DNA of 54,593 nt from Sedimenticola sp. (GCA_011051655.1 DRKS01000075.1:1-54593); one strand, 5' to 3'. Shown: positions 7,029-16,816, counted from the stretch's first letter. Program-made: numbers and translations. The notes: generated by a model not told the origin, from the letters alone.

Positions 7029-8705
7029 CTACGCCCCATGCACCTGGCCGTTTTCCAGGTGTATGATCCGGTCCGCCAGGGCCAGGCTGGCCGGGCGGTG
7101 GGTGATGAGGATGAGGGTGCGCTGGTGCAGCAGGTGGTGGCACTCCCGGATAAATTCCTTTTCCCCCTCCGGGTCGAACATGGCCGTGGCCTCGTCCAGG
7201 ATCAGGATAGGCGGGTTTTTCAGCAGCGCCCGGGCCAGGGCGATGCGTTGCCTTTGGCCCCCCGACAGCCGTATTCCCTGGTCGCCGATGAGGGTGTCGA
7301 AGCCCTCCGGCAACCGTTCGATGAACCCGAGGGCGCGGGCCGCCCTGGCCGCGGCGATGATCCGGTCGGAACCGGCATCGGGATCGCCATAGCCGATATT
7401 GTCCGCCACCGAGCTGTTGAACAGCAGCACATGCTGGGGGACCAGGCCGATGCGGCGGCGCAGGCTTGGGAGGGAGACCCCGCGGATGTCGGTGCCGTCG
7501 ATCAGGATGCGCCCCTGTTGGGGGTCGGCGAAGCGCATCAGCAGGTGGGCGAGGGTGCTCTTGCCGGCGCCGTTGGCCCCGGTCACCGCCACCGTCTCGC
7601 CGGCGCGGATGTCCAGGTCCAGCCCCCGGAGAATGTCCTTCTGGCCGGGGTAGTGGAAATGGATGTTCTCGAAGCGGATATCGCCTTTGACCGGCGCCAT
7701 CCCGGGATGGTTTTCGTCCGCGGGCTCCGGCTCGGTGGCGAAGACCTCGATGAGACGCTCGCCGGCGCCGCGGGCGTTCTGGATCTGGCCGTAGACGCCG
7801 GCCAGGCTGCCGATGGGCCTTGTCAGCAACAGGCCGTAAAGCAGCAGGCTGACCATGTCCGCCGCCGTCAGCGCGCCCGCGGCCAGGCGGCTGGCGCCCA
7901 GCCAGAGCAGCAGCACGATACCGCTGCCGGCCAGGAAGTGGATGCAGGGGGAGAGCATGGACTGGAGGCGCAGGTAGCGGGTGGTCAGGGTCAGCAGGTC
8001 CCGGTGCCGGGCCTGGTGGCGGGACGACTCCTCCGGCTCCCTGGCGAAGGCCTTGATGATGGGCAGCATGGTGAGGTTTTCCTCGACCCGGGCCAGCGTG
8101 GCCGCGTGCTCCTTGGACAGCCGGGTGGAGAGGGGGCGGATTCGGCGCCCGAGCAGTTTGATGGCCAGTACGAACAGGGGGGTCAGCAGGGCGGCCAGCG
8201 CGGCGATGCCGGGATCGATGCTGAACATCAGCACCAGTGCGCCGCAGAAGGTCAGCGCCAGCGGCAGCAGGCTGACCAGGGTGCCGGTTACGAATTGGGC
8301 GAGGATGCCGGCGTCGTGGGTCAGCAGCGACAGGACCTCGCCGCGGCGCTGGCGATGATGATAGCCGAGGGGCAGCGCCTGCAGGTGGTCGTAGAGCCGG
8401 GTGCGCAGCCGGGTGAGCATGCGCGCCCCGGTTGCCGCCATGAGGTAGCTGTTGCCGAAGCGGAACAGGCTCTGCAGGGCCAGCAGCCCCAGCCACAGCA
8501 GCAGGATGGTCTTGAAGTCCGGCCGGTGGCCGCTTCCTGCCTCCAGCAATGCGCTGGTGAATCGCCCGGCGAGCCAGGGGCCGGCCAGGGCGGTCAGGCT
8601 CTCGCCCAGCATCAGGAGACAGGCCGCCAGCAGGGTGGTCCGGTAGGGTGTGACCTGGCCGATCAGGGTCCTGAAGCCGAGTGGCGCTGTCTTTTTGTTT
8701 TCCAT
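7029..8705 (-). CDS. ABC exporter of the lasso cluster (D), MsbA-type
   Basis: 558-residue half-transporter with an N-terminal six-helix transmembrane domain (about residues 15-310) and a C-terminal nucleotide-binding domain. Motifs are complete: Walker A GANGAGKST near residue 376, signature LSGGQRQRIALARALL near 477, Walker B ILILDEATAMFD near 497 and the H-loop ITHRPAS. In lasso clusters such exporters secrete the mature peptide and give self-immunity. It is first in the minus-strand unit, 61 bp upstream of B1, and diverges from gmd with only about 60 bp between. A lipid or polysaccharide flippase role cannot be excluded because the flanking genes make surface glycans. Confidence 0.8.
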   Translation of the reverse strand: MENKKTAPLGFRTLIGQVTPYRTTLLAACLLMLGESLTALAGPWLAGRFTSALLEAGSGHRPDFKTILLLWLGLLALQSLFRFGNSYLMAATGARMLTRLRTRLYDHLQALPLGYHHRQRRGEVLSLLTHDAGILAQFVTGTLVSLLPLALTFCGALVLMFSIDPGIAALAALLTPLFVLAIKLLGRRIRPLSTRLSKEHAATLARVEENLTMLPIIKAFAREPEESSRHQARHRDLLTLTTRYLRLQSMLSPCIHFLAGSGIVLLLWLGASRLAAGALTAADMVSLLLYGLLLTRPIGSLAGVYGQIQNARGAGERLIEVFATEPEPADENHPGMAPVKGDIRFENIHFHYPGQKDILRGLDLDIRAGETVAVTGANGAGKSTLAHLLMRFADPQQGRILIDGTDIRGVSLPSLRRRIGLVPQHVLLFNSSVADNIGYGDPDAGSDRIIAAARAARALGFIERLPEGFDTLIGDQGIRLSGGQRQRIALARALLKNPPILILDEATAMFDPEGEKEFIRECHHLLHQRTLILITHRPASLALADRIIHLENGQVHGA

Positions 8706-8766
8706 CCGGGGTGCATCAGCCTAGAATGATCAACCATGTAGCCATTGCATTCTAACGAGACCGGGA

Positions 8767-9882
8767 ATGAAAAAGACAGCACTGATCACCGGCGTCACCG
8801 GGCAGGATGGGGCCTATCTGGCGGAGTTTCTGCTGGAGAAGGGCTATGAGGTCCATGGCATCAAGCGCCGCTCCTCCCTGTTCAACACTGACCGCATCGA
8901 CCATCTCTATCAGGATCCCCACCAGCCGGAGCGGGATTTCATCCTGCACTACGGCGATATGACCGACTCCTCCAGCCTAGTGCGCGTCATCCAGCAGGTC
9001 CGGCCGGATGAGCTCTACAACCTGGCGGCGCAGAGCCACGTGGCGGTCTCCTTCGAGGAGCCCGAGTATACGGCCAATGCGGACGCCCTCGGTGCCCTGA
9101 GGCTGCTGGAGGCCCTGCGCATTCTCGGCCTGGAGAAAAAGACCCGCTTTTACCAGGCCTCCACCTCGGAGCTGTTCGGCAAGGTTCGGGAGACGCCGCA
9201 AAAGGAGACCACCCCCTTCTATCCGCGCTCGCCCTACGGGGTGGCCAAGCTGTATGCCTACTGGATCACGGTAAACTACCGCGAGGCCTACGGCATGTAC
9301 GCCTGCAACGGCATCCTGTTCAACCATGAATCCCCCATACGCGGGGAGACCTTCGTGACCCGCAAGATCACCCGCGCCCTGGCCCGCATCAGCCTGGGCC
9401 TGCAGGAGTGCCTCTATCTGGGGAACCTGGATGCACGGCGTGACTGGGGGCACGCCAGGGACTATATCGAAATGCAGTGGCTGATGTTGCAGCAGGAGGC
9501 GCCGGAGGATTTCGTGATCGCCACCGGCATCCAGCACTCGGTGCGGGATTTCGTTGTGGCCGCGGCCGCGGAGCTGGGCATCGGCCTGGACTGGAAGGGG
9601 AGGGGGGAGCAGGAGGTCGGTGTCGTCGCCTCGGTGCGGAAGGAGGCATGCGGCCTCGAACCGGGCGCCGTCATCGTAAGGATTGACCCGCGCTACTACC
9701 GCCCGGCGGAAGTGGAGACCCTGCTCGGCGACCCCGCCAGGGCCAGGGAGAAACTCGGTTGGCAGCCGCGCATCGGCTTCAGTGAACTGGTGGCCGAAAT
9801 GGCCCGCGAGGATCTCGAACTGGCGCAAAAGGATGCGCTGTGCCGGCGGGAGGGTTTTCGCACCTTTGAGCGGAATGAGTAG
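8767..9882 (+). CDS. gmd: GDP-mannose 4,6-dehydratase
   Basis: 371-residue short-chain dehydrogenase/reductase-type enzyme that converts GDP-D-mannose to GDP-4-keto-6-deoxy-mannose. It shows the NADP-binding motif [15 protein letters not shown] at the N-terminus, [13 protein letters not shown], the Thr/Ser-Glu region [10 protein letters not shown] near residue 134 and the catalytic YGVAKLYAY. Length is as in the family. The next gene, fcl, overlaps it by eight bases (ATGAGTAG), so the pair makes GDP-L-fucose for a surface polysaccharide. The start is the ATG at 8767 with nearby purine-rich sequence. Confidence 0.95.
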   Translation: MKKTALITGVTGQDGAYLAEFLLEKGYEVHGIKRRSSLFNTDRIDHLYQDPHQPERDFILHYGDMTDSSSLVRVIQQVRPDELYNLAAQSHVAVSFEEPEYTANADALGALRLLEALRILGLEKKTRFYQASTSELFGKVRETPQKETTPFYPRSPYGVAKLYAYWITVNYREAYGMYACNGILFNHESPIRGETFVTRKITRALARISLGLQECLYLGNLDARRDWGHARDYIEMQWLMLQQEAPEDFVIATGIQHSVRDFVVAAAAELGIGLDWKGRGEQEVGVVASVRKEACGLEPGAVIVRIDPRYYRPAEVETLLGDPARAREKLGWQPRIGFSELVAEMAREDLELAQKDALCRREGFRTFERNE

Positions 9883-10849
9883 TCCTCGGTCCTCGATCTA
9901 TGTCGCCGGCCATCGCGGCATGGTCGGCTCCGCCATTATGCGGCGCCTGCGGCAGGCCGGGCATGAAAACATAATCACCCGCAGCCATGACGAACTGGAC
10001 CTGACCGATCAGCAGGCGGTGCGGGCATTCTTTGCGCAGGAGAGGCCCGACTGTGTCTTCCTCGCCGCCGCCCGTGTCGGCGGCATCCATGCGAACAACA
10101 GCTATCCGGCGGAGTTCATCTACCAGAACCTCATGATCGAGGCCAATGTCATCGACGCGGCCTGGCGGACGGGGGTGGACCGGCTGCTGTTTCTGGGCAG
10201 TTCCTGTATCTATCCCCGCCTGGCGGAGCAGCCCATGACCGAGGCCGCGTTGCTTACCGGTCCCCTGGAGCCCACCAACGAGCCCTATGCCCTGGCCAAG
10301 ATCGCCGGGATCAAACTGTGCGAATCCTACAATCGCCAGTACGGCACCCATTACCGCTCGGTAATGCCCACCAATCTCTATGGCCCGGGGGACAACTTCG
10401 ACCTTGAAAACAGCCACGTGATCCCGGCGCTGCTGCGTAAATTCCATGATGCAAAAATGAAAGGCGAGGCCGGCGTCGAGGTCTGGGGCAGCGGCAGCCC
10501 CCGCCGGGAGTTTCTGTATGTGGACGATATGGCCGATGCCTGCCTGTTCGTAATGGGCCTGGAGGACGAGGCCTATGAGGCCGTGACCGGGCCCATGCGA
10601 TCACACCTGAACGTTGGTACGGGCGAGGATATTAGCATCCGTGAATTGGCGAAAATGATAAGCGAAGTGGTGGGTTATGAAGGGGAGATCCGGTTCGACC
10701 CGGGCAAGCCCGACGGCGCGCCCCGCAAGCTGTTGAACGTCGACCGCCTGCGCGGGCTGGGGTGGGAGGCGAAAACCGGCCTGCGGGAAGGCCTGGCCCG
10801 GACCTATGACTGGTTTGCGCGCCGGGACCGGCCGGCGCGGGGCTGCTGA
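9875..10849 (+). CDS. fcl: GDP-L-fucose synthase
   Basis: 324-residue epimerase/reductase (WcaG family) that completes GDP-L-fucose synthesis from the Gmd product. The N-terminal Rossmann motif is [24 protein letters not shown] near residue 108 and the catalytic [12 protein letters not shown] near 135 are intact, as is the [10 protein letters not shown] loop. The start at 9875 overlaps the gmd stop in an ATGAGTAG arrangement; longer upstream frames merely read gmd out of phase. It converges with the DUF4124 gene, with seven bases between. Confidence 0.95.
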   Translation: MSSPRSSIYVAGHRGMVGSAIMRRLRQAGHENIITRSHDELDLTDQQAVRAFFAQERPDCVFLAAARVGGIHANNSYPAEFIYQNLMIEANVIDAAWRTGVDRLLFLGSSCIYPRLAEQPMTEAALLTGPLEPTNEPYALAKIAGIKLCESYNRQYGTHYRSVMPTNLYGPGDNFDLENSHVIPALLRKFHDAKMKGEAGVEVWGSGSPRREFLYVDDMADACLFVMGLEDEAYEAVTGPMRSHLNVGTGEDISIRELAKMISEVVGYEGEIRFDPGKPDGAPRKLLNVDRLRGLGWEAKTGLREGLARTYDWFARRDRPARGC

Positions 10850-10856
10850 GGCAGCC

Positions 10857-11309
10857 TCATTTACAGTACTCTTCGATCTGCTTCCGCGCGGTTTCGATTT
10901 TTTTCTGCCGCTCTTGTTCGGGCAGGCGCACATAGTTTCCATCCGGGGTCTTCCAGCGGGCGCGGGACAGTTCTATGAGTCTCTTGAGATTGCCCCGCGC
11001 CGCGGCGCAGTTGTTCTCCCGCCTCGCCTGCTCTTTCCGTTGCTTCTGCGCCTCTTCCTTTTTCAGGGCCCGGTCCTCCCGCAGGTCCTCCAGCCGCTGG
11101 CGTTGCCGGTCGAGCCTGCGCCGGGCCTCTTCCGGTGAGACTGCCGGTGGAGGCGGCGGCTTTATTTCGCTGGCCCGCCCCGATTTGGGCGGGCTCTGGG
11201 AATAGACGGTGACGCCGTTCTCGTCCACCCAGCGATAGGTTTTAGCCGCCGCCGGCCAGCCGACCAGGAGGCCGATGGCGGCAAGGGCATGGATGCTGAT
11301 TCTGGTCAT
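10857..11309 (-). CDS. DUF4124 domain periplasmic protein
   Basis: 150 residues with a signal peptide (AALAAIG-like run ending PAAAKT) followed by the DUF4124 signature YRWVDENGVTVYSQ near residue 25. The middle is a long charged alpha-helical or coiled-coil segment rich in Arg, Glu and Lys. Two cysteines remain after the signal peptide. DUF4124 proteins are small exported proteins of unknown function common in proteobacteria. The gene converges on fcl and is probably unrelated to the cytochrome genes that follow. Confidence 0.8.
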   Translation of the reverse strand: MTRISIHALAAIGLLVGWPAAAKTYRWVDENGVTVYSQSPPKSGRASEIKPPPPPAVSPEEARRRLDRQRQRLEDLREDRALKKEEAQKQRKEQARRENNCAAARGNLKRLIELSRARWKTPDGNYVRLPEQERQKKIETARKQIEEYCK

Positions 11310-11523
11310 GGGGGTGTTTTGGAATAAAGGGACCGGGTCAGTCTTAATTATGGGCGAGCATGGGAGGATGACAAGTCGCGGTTTGAAATCGGCACCCGGG
11401 GGCGGGAGGCGCTAAGTGCTTGGATCTGGCCAATAATCGGTGATTTTTCTTTCTCCTTTCGTTTTTATCCTCTATCCTTTATTCCTTCAGGTAATTCGAT
11501 ATCGTAAGTTGGTGGAGTAGAAA

Positions 11524-12630
11524 GTGGGTATGCCAATGAATTATTCAGATTGCAGGGCGCTCCTTCATGGCTGGCGTTGGGGTATTATGGCGCTGGCGGT
11601 CGGAATCCTGGGGCTTGCGGGCTGCGATACAGCGCCCAAAAAACCGAAGAAAGAGCCTGTCGATATAGTATGGCCGGCGCCCCCGGAACAGCCCAGGATC
11701 CGTTATTTGGCGTCCTATCGGGGGCAGGTTGATTTTGCGGTCACTGATGATCTTCGGGCGAAACTGTTTGGCATAGAAGTGCAGGGGATTCACCTCGCGA
11801 AGCCGTATGGTGTGGCGGTGAACCCGGATGGCAGCAAAATGTATGTGACGGATGCCAAGGTTGGCGGGGTCGTGGTGTTTGATTTTAAGAAAAAGAAGGT
11901 TTCCATGATGCCGACTGATGCCATGGGCGCGGTAAGATCACCGGTTGAGGTGCGCGTCGACAGCCGTGGGCGTGTCTATGTGACTGATGGCTTTGGACAT
12001 AAACTGAACGTCTATGCTCCAAATGGAAAAACATTGTTTTCCATCGGCGGTGCTCAGCGCATAAAACGGCCAACCGGACTGGCGTTGGATGAGGCGCGTA
12101 ATCAGTTGTACGTAAGCGATACCCCCAATCACCGTGTCCTGACCTATGATCTGAATGGGAATTTCATTCGTGAGATAGGGGGGCGAGGCAATGATCCCGG
12201 CAAGTTCAACTTCCCCATCAACCTTGCGGTGGATAAGAACAACGGCCGGCTTTATGTGACAGACAGTGGCAACTTCAGGATACAGGCCTTTTCCCCGGAG
12301 GGTGAATATGTGACGGAGTTTGGCCAAATTGGTGACAGCTTTGGAAGTTTTGCCCGGCCAAAAGGGGTTGGCGTGGACAGTGAGGGCCATATTTATGTGC
12401 TGGACGCCGCCTTCAGTAATCTCCAGATTTTCAATGATGAAGGCAGGCTGCTTTTGTTTGTAGGCGCCTTGGGGCGTGGGCCGGGATTTTTCTGGCTGCC
12501 TGCGGGGATTTATATCGATTCCAGGGACCGGATTTATGTGGCGGATTCCATAAATCAGCGGATCCAGGTGTTTCAATACTTGAAAGAAGGGGAAGGAATC
12601 TCCCAGAAATCCAAGCAAGATATGCATTGA
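11524..12630 (+). CDS. NHL-repeat beta-propeller lipoprotein
   Basis: About 368 residues. A lipobox (LGLAGC near residue 34) ends the signal sequence, so the protein is lipid-anchored. The mature part begins with a VWPAPPEQPRIRYLAS segment and then about six NHL repeats (patterns such as VDSRGRVYVTDGFGHK and LYVTDSGNFRIQAFSPEGE), predicted to form a six-bladed propeller. It is a close paralogue of the protein at 28982-30034: both share the VWPxxPxxPRIRY start and the end FW.PAG.YID.....VADS. The start may be GTG 11524, ATG 11530 or ATG 11536. Genes for NHL proteins recur next to multiheme cytochromes in EET clusters; a docking or scaffold role is inferred. It opens the EET island and precedes the four-haem cytochrome by about 165 bp. 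Confidence 0.85.
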   Translation: MGMPMNYSDCRALLHGWRWGIMALAVGILGLAGCDTAPKKPKKEPVDIVWPAPPEQPRIRYLASYRGQVDFAVTDDLRAKLFGIEVQGIHLAKPYGVAVNPDGSKMYVTDAKVGGVVVFDFKKKKVSMMPTDAMGAVRSPVEVRVDSRGRVYVTDGFGHKLNVYAPNGKTLFSIGGAQRIKRPTGLALDEARNQLYVSDTPNHRVLTYDLNGNFIREIGGRGNDPGKFNFPINLAVDKNNGRLYVTDSGNFRIQAFSPEGEYVTEFGQIGDSFGSFARPKGVGVDSEGHIYVLDAAFSNLQIFNDEGRLLLFVGALGRGPGFFWLPAGIYIDSRDRIYVADSINQRIQVFQYLKEGEGISQKSKQDMH

Positions 12631-12795
12631 ACTGCTTGAAAAAACAATTAGATAGCGACTTTCCTGGAAGAAAGCCAAGGGGAGAAAATTCTAGCGAAAA
12701 CCTAAGCTGCGTGCTAAAGTAAGGGGCAAGATCAGCCTTAGTTGGCGCGTAGTAGGTTAGGTTGATGTACCTTATTCTGTTATAAACGGAGGGCT

Positions 12796-13533
12796 ATGAT
12801 GCGAAATTATCAATCTTCACTGGCTTTAGGAGGCATGGCGATTGCGCTCTCGGTGCTTGGCACGGCCCATGCGGGTATTGCGAATACCAAGCACAATCTG
12901 TCTACCTCGCATATTGGCTCATCGCGGTTTTATACGGATACGACCGAGATATGCCTTTTCTGTCATACCCCTCATATGACGGTGGCCAAGAGTGATAATA
13001 TTCCATTGTGGAATCACCAGATCAGCTCTACCGTCTCCACTTACGGCACCTATACCAGCGGCTCCTTCAATGGCGCGGGAACCATACACGATGTGGGTGG
13101 CGCCACTTCCCCGGCTAACGCAACGGTAACCAATCTTTGCCTCTCATGCCATGACGGTACGACAGCGGTCAATGCCCTCTATAATGCCTCGAATCTGTCC
13201 GGCAATGTGAATCCAAGCGTTGCAGGTAATACCCCGGCTGACGGCAAACTGGGTGCAACCTGGGCCTCGAATTTGGGCACTGACCTCACCAACGATCATC
13301 CGGTCAATTTTACCTACGATAATGCATTGTTTGCGGCCGATGGGGACTTGCATGATCCGCAGGACACCGCGGGTACGGGCTTGGGCGGGCCGAAGCTGTT
13401 TAACGGTACGGTTCAGTGTGCCTCCTGCCATGATCCGCATATTGACTATAGTGGCGCCAACAGTGCACAAACGCCATTCCTGCGCGTTGCCATCACAGGC
13501 AGTACCTTGTGTCTGAAGTGCCACAACAAGTAA
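12796..13533 (+). CDS. Secreted tetrahaem cytochrome c (doubled-CXXCH family)
   Basis: 245 residues with a signal peptide ending GTAHA. Four CXXCH motifs are present: CLFCH, CLSCH, CASCH and CLKCH. The N-terminal signature TKHNLSTS followed by EICLFCHTPH and PLWN, and the LTNDHPVNFTY block, are shared with the proteins at 26160 and 30031, making a paralogous family. From memory the pattern and haem number recall OmcE-type cytochromes that polymerise into extracellular filaments in Geobacter; this needs structural comparison. GGAGGG lies just before the ATG. A strong terminator follows, so this is the end of a transcription unit with the NHL gene. Confidence 0.9.
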   Translation: MMRNYQSSLALGGMAIALSVLGTAHAGIANTKHNLSTSHIGSSRFYTDTTEICLFCHTPHMTVAKSDNIPLWNHQISSTVSTYGTYTSGSFNGAGTIHDVGGATSPANATVTNLCLSCHDGTTAVNALYNASNLSGNVNPSVAGNTPADGKLGATWASNLGTDLTNDHPVNFTYDNALFAADGDLHDPQDTAGTGLGGPKLFNGTVQCASCHDPHIDYSGANSAQTPFLRVAITGSTLCLKCHNK

Positions 13534-13564
13534 AAACTCACCCGTAAGGGCCTGAGGCCGATGA

Positions 13565-13597
13565 AGAGGGGGGGCAGCAATGCCCCCTCTTTTTTTA
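13565..13597 (+). terminator. Rho-independent terminator after the tetrahaem gene
   Basis: Stem agaggggg / ccccctct with a ten-base loop is followed by seven T, about 30 bases past the stop codon at 13533. This separates the NHL-tetrahaem pair from the barrel operon. Confidence 0.85.
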
Positions 13598-13782
13598 TGT
13601 GCCGGAGAGTCTGTCCGGGGCAGGGCCGCCGGCGGGAATAACCTTGATTTCCCAGCCCTTTTCCTTTGTAAAGCCTATAAAGTACAATTCCAACGTTATG
13701 CTGTTGTAAATTGCGCATTCTCAGCCGGGATAAAAATAAAAAGCTTTATTTTTCTCAATGCTGCCGAAGGAGGAAAATTTCC

Positions 13783-13908
13783 GTGAAATCAGACATCGGG
13801 TGGGGCGGGGTTCGCCTGAGTGATAGGAACGGCAGCACTGAGAATAAGATTAATCTTGCGAGGGTGGTCTTGGCCCCTTTGAGCCAGATTTTCTACGGAT
13901 TCCCATGA
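13783..13908 (+). CDS. Putative 41-residue leader ORF coupled to the barrel gene
   Basis: A GTG at 13783 follows AAGGAGGA by nine bases, the strongest ribosome site in this stretch, and opens a 41-codon frame ending FYGFP-stop. Its stop TGA overlaps the barrel ATG in an ATGA arrangement (13905-13908). The barrel gene itself has only a weak site (tacgga), so translation may reach it by coupling from this small ORF. The peptide has no recognised domain. It may be a regulatory leader, or chance. It lies in the 371-base stretch between 13534 and 13904, which otherwise holds only the terminator. Confidence 0.45.
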   Translation: MKSDIGWGGVRLSDRNGSTENKINLARVVLAPLSQIFYGFP

Positions 13909-15662
13909 GATATGCCGGCAAACCGGTGCTTGTCGTGCTGGTGTTCCTATTTTGTGTGGTTGTTTTTTTTCCTGCGTTCGCTTCGCTTCGGGATTACGGG
14001 ATCTATATGTCTGGCATAAACGGCTCTACGGCGCTGCGGCTTGAGGATAAGATACGCAAGACCAATGGCGTTAAAACAAAGGTCAGGAGATGGGTCTCGC
14101 GCACCAACGCTAGGACCAAAGGGTTTATCTGGGATCCGCGTTTTATGAATTTTGAGGGCGGCCTATCCTATTTGACCAATAAAAGTGAGACTGACAGCGG
14201 CGATGTGGACAGTTCGACCCTTGGATTCAATGTAGCAGCCACCCTTTTTCCAAGATGGCGCTACCCTTACCGGCCAATCAATCTGTTCGCCAACAGATCC
14301 ATGAGTACAGTGGACGCTATTGATGGGGATACCCAGGAGATAACCAGCACGCTTTTTGGCGTGCGCTGGGGGCTTAGCCATAAGCTGTTTGGGCGGATAC
14401 GCACATCTTATGATGGGCAACTGCTGGAGTCGACGGGTGGTCTGGCTGATCGGGACGAGTTGCGACAGCGCTTTAAAGTCAGAGCGAACAGGGAATTTCG
14501 CAAGGGCCAATGGGGGGAATCAAAATTAAACTATGGCTACGAATTTGAATACTGGGATGCAAAGCAGGAAAATACTTCCTTCCTGCAAAATTATTTATTT
14601 GCCCGCAATTTTACAAGATTTGGACAAAGGACAGAATTGGCGACCGATGCCAGTTTCTATCAGCGCACCAACGACACGGGAGGGTCCGGAAACAGGGATG
14701 ATGATTCAATATTCTTCTCGGCATCCGCAAAGCTGGACATCAACCAAACTGATAACTTCCATCATTTCTATCGGCTGGGGATGAGCCGGAATGATTCATT
14801 TGGTGTGGTAACCACGAATTATAATGAGGCGGCGGGGCTTCGATATGATTATCGGCATACCTTTGATAAACAGTGGCATGGTTTGGTCACGTCCAATGCG
14901 ACGGCCTCATTCTCACAGAGTTCGCCGGGTGATTCAGCTTCACGGGGGGATGCAAATGTTACCGGCACCCTAAATTATGGGAATACCTTTGGTGATTTTT
15001 TAGTCAACGGCAGTTACGTATTGGGGGTATCCTCGCCTGTTTGGGATAGTTACAACAGTGACCGGGGTTCCACTATCAGCCAATTGGCAACCATCCGGTA
15101 CAGGCGCCAAAACAATCCCTTATATGCGGACATGGCGCGTCTGGAGCTTGCCTCGACCTATGGTTATTACGAAACCCAGATGTATTCTCTGCGTTATGAG
15201 GTAACCAGTGCGCTTACGGGCAAGGACTGGCTGGAAGGCCGCTTGAATCACAGGATACGCCGCTCGGATAACGGCGACACAACAAGCAGTATTTCGGCGC
15301 GGGGCTGGTGGAACCACCGCTTCAGCAGCGTCAGTGAGGGGCGGATACAAATAGAGAGCCTGCTCAGCTCTACGGAGGATCGGGACCAGATGCGCAATGC
15401 TTTGGAAACGAGATATCGGACCAGGCTTTTCAGGCGCCGGAATCTGTACTTCTATATGCGGTTTCGCTGGGAGCAATTTTCTGAAGATGATCAGCCCGAT
15501 TCGGACAGGATGAGCGGAGCAGGAGGCTTGGTTTACGCCATTGGTAAGTTCCGGGCCACCCTGGATTATTACTACAGCAGTTTTGATAAGGGAAATGAGG
15601 CTAAAACGACGGATCAGCAAATCATGCTTGAGCTTAGACGTTCTTTTTCTCTGCGGCTGTAG
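13905..15662 (+). CDS. Outer-membrane beta-barrel of a porin-cytochrome conduit
   Basis: 585 residues with a strong signal peptide (VLVVLVFLFCVVVFFPAFA) and then a body of alternating amphipathic segments rich in Tyr, Phe, Arg, Asp, Ser and Thr, ending SFSLRL, all typical of a large outer-membrane beta-barrel. No haem motifs. In porin-cytochrome systems (MtrB, OmbB and the barrel of the ANME-partner conduits) such a barrel sheathes a multiheme cytochrome through the outer membrane. I cannot see direct homology to MtrB; the role is inferred from the surrounding multihaem genes. It is followed at 41 bp by the PQQ-type propeller. Start ATG 13905 overlaps the small upstream ORF. Confidence 0.8.
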   Translation: MRYAGKPVLVVLVFLFCVVVFFPAFASLRDYGIYMSGINGSTALRLEDKIRKTNGVKTKVRRWVSRTNARTKGFIWDPRFMNFEGGLSYLTNKSETDSGDVDSSTLGFNVAATLFPRWRYPYRPINLFANRSMSTVDAIDGDTQEITSTLFGVRWGLSHKLFGRIRTSYDGQLLESTGGLADRDELRQRFKVRANREFRKGQWGESKLNYGYEFEYWDAKQENTSFLQNYLFARNFTRFGQRTELATDASFYQRTNDTGGSGNRDDDSIFFSASAKLDINQTDNFHHFYRLGMSRNDSFGVVTTNYNEAAGLRYDYRHTFDKQWHGLVTSNATASFSQSSPGDSASRGDANVTGTLNYGNTFGDFLVNGSYVLGVSSPVWDSYNSDRGSTISQLATIRYRRQNNPLYADMARLELASTYGYYETQMYSLRYEVTSALTGKDWLEGRLNHRIRRSDNGDTTSSISARGWWNHRFSSVSEGRIQIESLLSSTEDRDQMRNALETRYRTRLFRRRNLYFYMRFRWEQFSEDDQPDSDRMSGAGGLVYAIGKFRATLDYYYSSFDKGNEAKTTDQQIMLELRRSFSLRL

Positions 15663-15703
15663 CATTAGAACCCTTCACGGATTGCTAAGATTGGATTGAA
15701 AAA

Positions 15704-16816
15704 ATGCAATATGCCAGACAGTATCTGCCCCCCTTGCTATTAGTGGTGTTGATGGCATTGGGGGCAGGGGCCCCTGCCGCAGACTGGCCAATGCTTGGCG
15801 GTGGGCCACAGCACCAGTCACACAGCAGTGATCCCGTTCCACTGAATCCGGAAGCAAAGTGGCAAGTAAAAGCCGCCCGGCGATTTTACGCCTCCCCCTT
15901 GGTGGTGGGGCAGCATGTTTATGTGGCGGCGCGAGGAAAACGCATCAAAGCGCTTGATGTCAAGGATGGATCGCTGGTATGGGAAACCTCTCTGGGAGGG
16001 ACCGTCTCTGCCACGCCGGCCATATCCGGGGATATCCTTGTTGCGGGTGCAAAAGATGGCGTTGTCACCGCTCTTAACAGGGTGAGTGGCGAAATCAAAT
16101 GGCAGTTGAAAACCGGCGGAAAGGTGCTTTCTCCGCCAGTCATTCTTGATGGTGTCGTCTTTGTCGGCTCCAATGATTTGTTTCTCTATGCCATTGATCT
16201 TGCTACCGGCAAGGTCCGCTGGCGCTATCTCGCCAAGGATTACAAGTACGGGGGCCTCTATGCGTCACCCGCGGTTGATGCCAAGCGGGTGTATATCGGT
16301 GGAAAAAATGGTGTTATGCATGCCATGGCCAGGGACTCGGGGCGTCCCAGCTGGAAAGCGGCGCTCGGCTCCTCGATCTATGCTGCGGCACTCATCGATG
16401 GAGACCGTCTCTATGTGGGCTCTTATGACCGGCACCTCTATGCTTTACGGACGAAAGACGGAGGAATTTTGTGGAAGGTGGAGCTGGATGATTGGCCCCA
16501 GGGGTCGCCCGTATTGTTGGATGGAGTGCTATATATCGCAAGCCGCAGTGGCATTTTGTACGGAATAGATGCTGGCAGAGGTACTGTCATGTGGCAATTG
16601 GACCTGGAGGAAGGGCTGCGCCATAGTCCTGTGCTGGGCTCTAACGGCATAGGCGTGATTGGCACGACAGGAGGCCGGTTGCTGGGAATTGACCTGAAAA
16701 AGCAGGAAATCCTGTGGGAAAGAGAGGTAGAAGGCGGGGTTTTTGGGTCAGTCGCTCTATCGGCGTATGGTCTGGTTGCCGTTACATTGGATGGGATTGT
16801 GGTTCTGATGCACTAA
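15704..16816 (+). CDS. PQQ-type beta-propeller exported protein
   Basis: 370 residues with a signal peptide ending APAADWPM, followed by about seven PQQ-like (Trp-docking) propeller repeats. Examples are the ALDVKDGSLVWETSLGG, ALNRVSGEIKWQLKTGG and AIDLATGKVRWRY segments at regular ~40-residue spacing. It resembles BamB/YncE-like scaffold propellers more than a full quinoprotein dehydrogenase: it is short, and no calcium-binding or vicinal-Cys features of PQQ enzymes are seen. It lies between the barrel and the octahaem cytochrome genes, so a periplasmic assembly or docking role for the conduit is plausible. A catalytic quinoprotein cannot be excluded. Confidence 0.8.
   Translation: MQYARQYLPPLLLVVLMALGAGAPAADWPMLGGGPQHQSHSSDPVPLNPEAKWQVKAARRFYASPLVVGQHVYVAARGKRIKALDVKDGSLVWETSLGGTVSATPAISGDILVAGAKDGVVTALNRVSGEIKWQLKTGGKVLSPPVILDGVVFVGSNDLFLYAIDLATGKVRWRYLAKDYKYGGLYASPAVDAKRVYIGGKNGVMHAMARDSGRPSWKAALGSSIYAAALIDGDRLYVGSYDRHLYALRTKDGGILWKVELDDWPQGSPVLLDGVLYIASRSGILYGIDAGRGTVMWQLDLEEGLRHSPVLGSNGIGVIGTTGGRLLGIDLKKQEILWEREVEGGVFGSVALSAYGLVAVTLDGIVVLMH

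Noticed and set aside
7038-8729. A 563-codon plus-strand frame opposite the ABC exporter
   Set aside because: Gln/Gly/Asp-rich, with no motif; the minus-strand exporter has all ABC motifs.
15704-16816. PQQ-dependent alcohol dehydrogenase
   Set aside because: Too short, with no vicinal Cys pair or calcium-binding catalytic motif; fits a scaffold propeller better.
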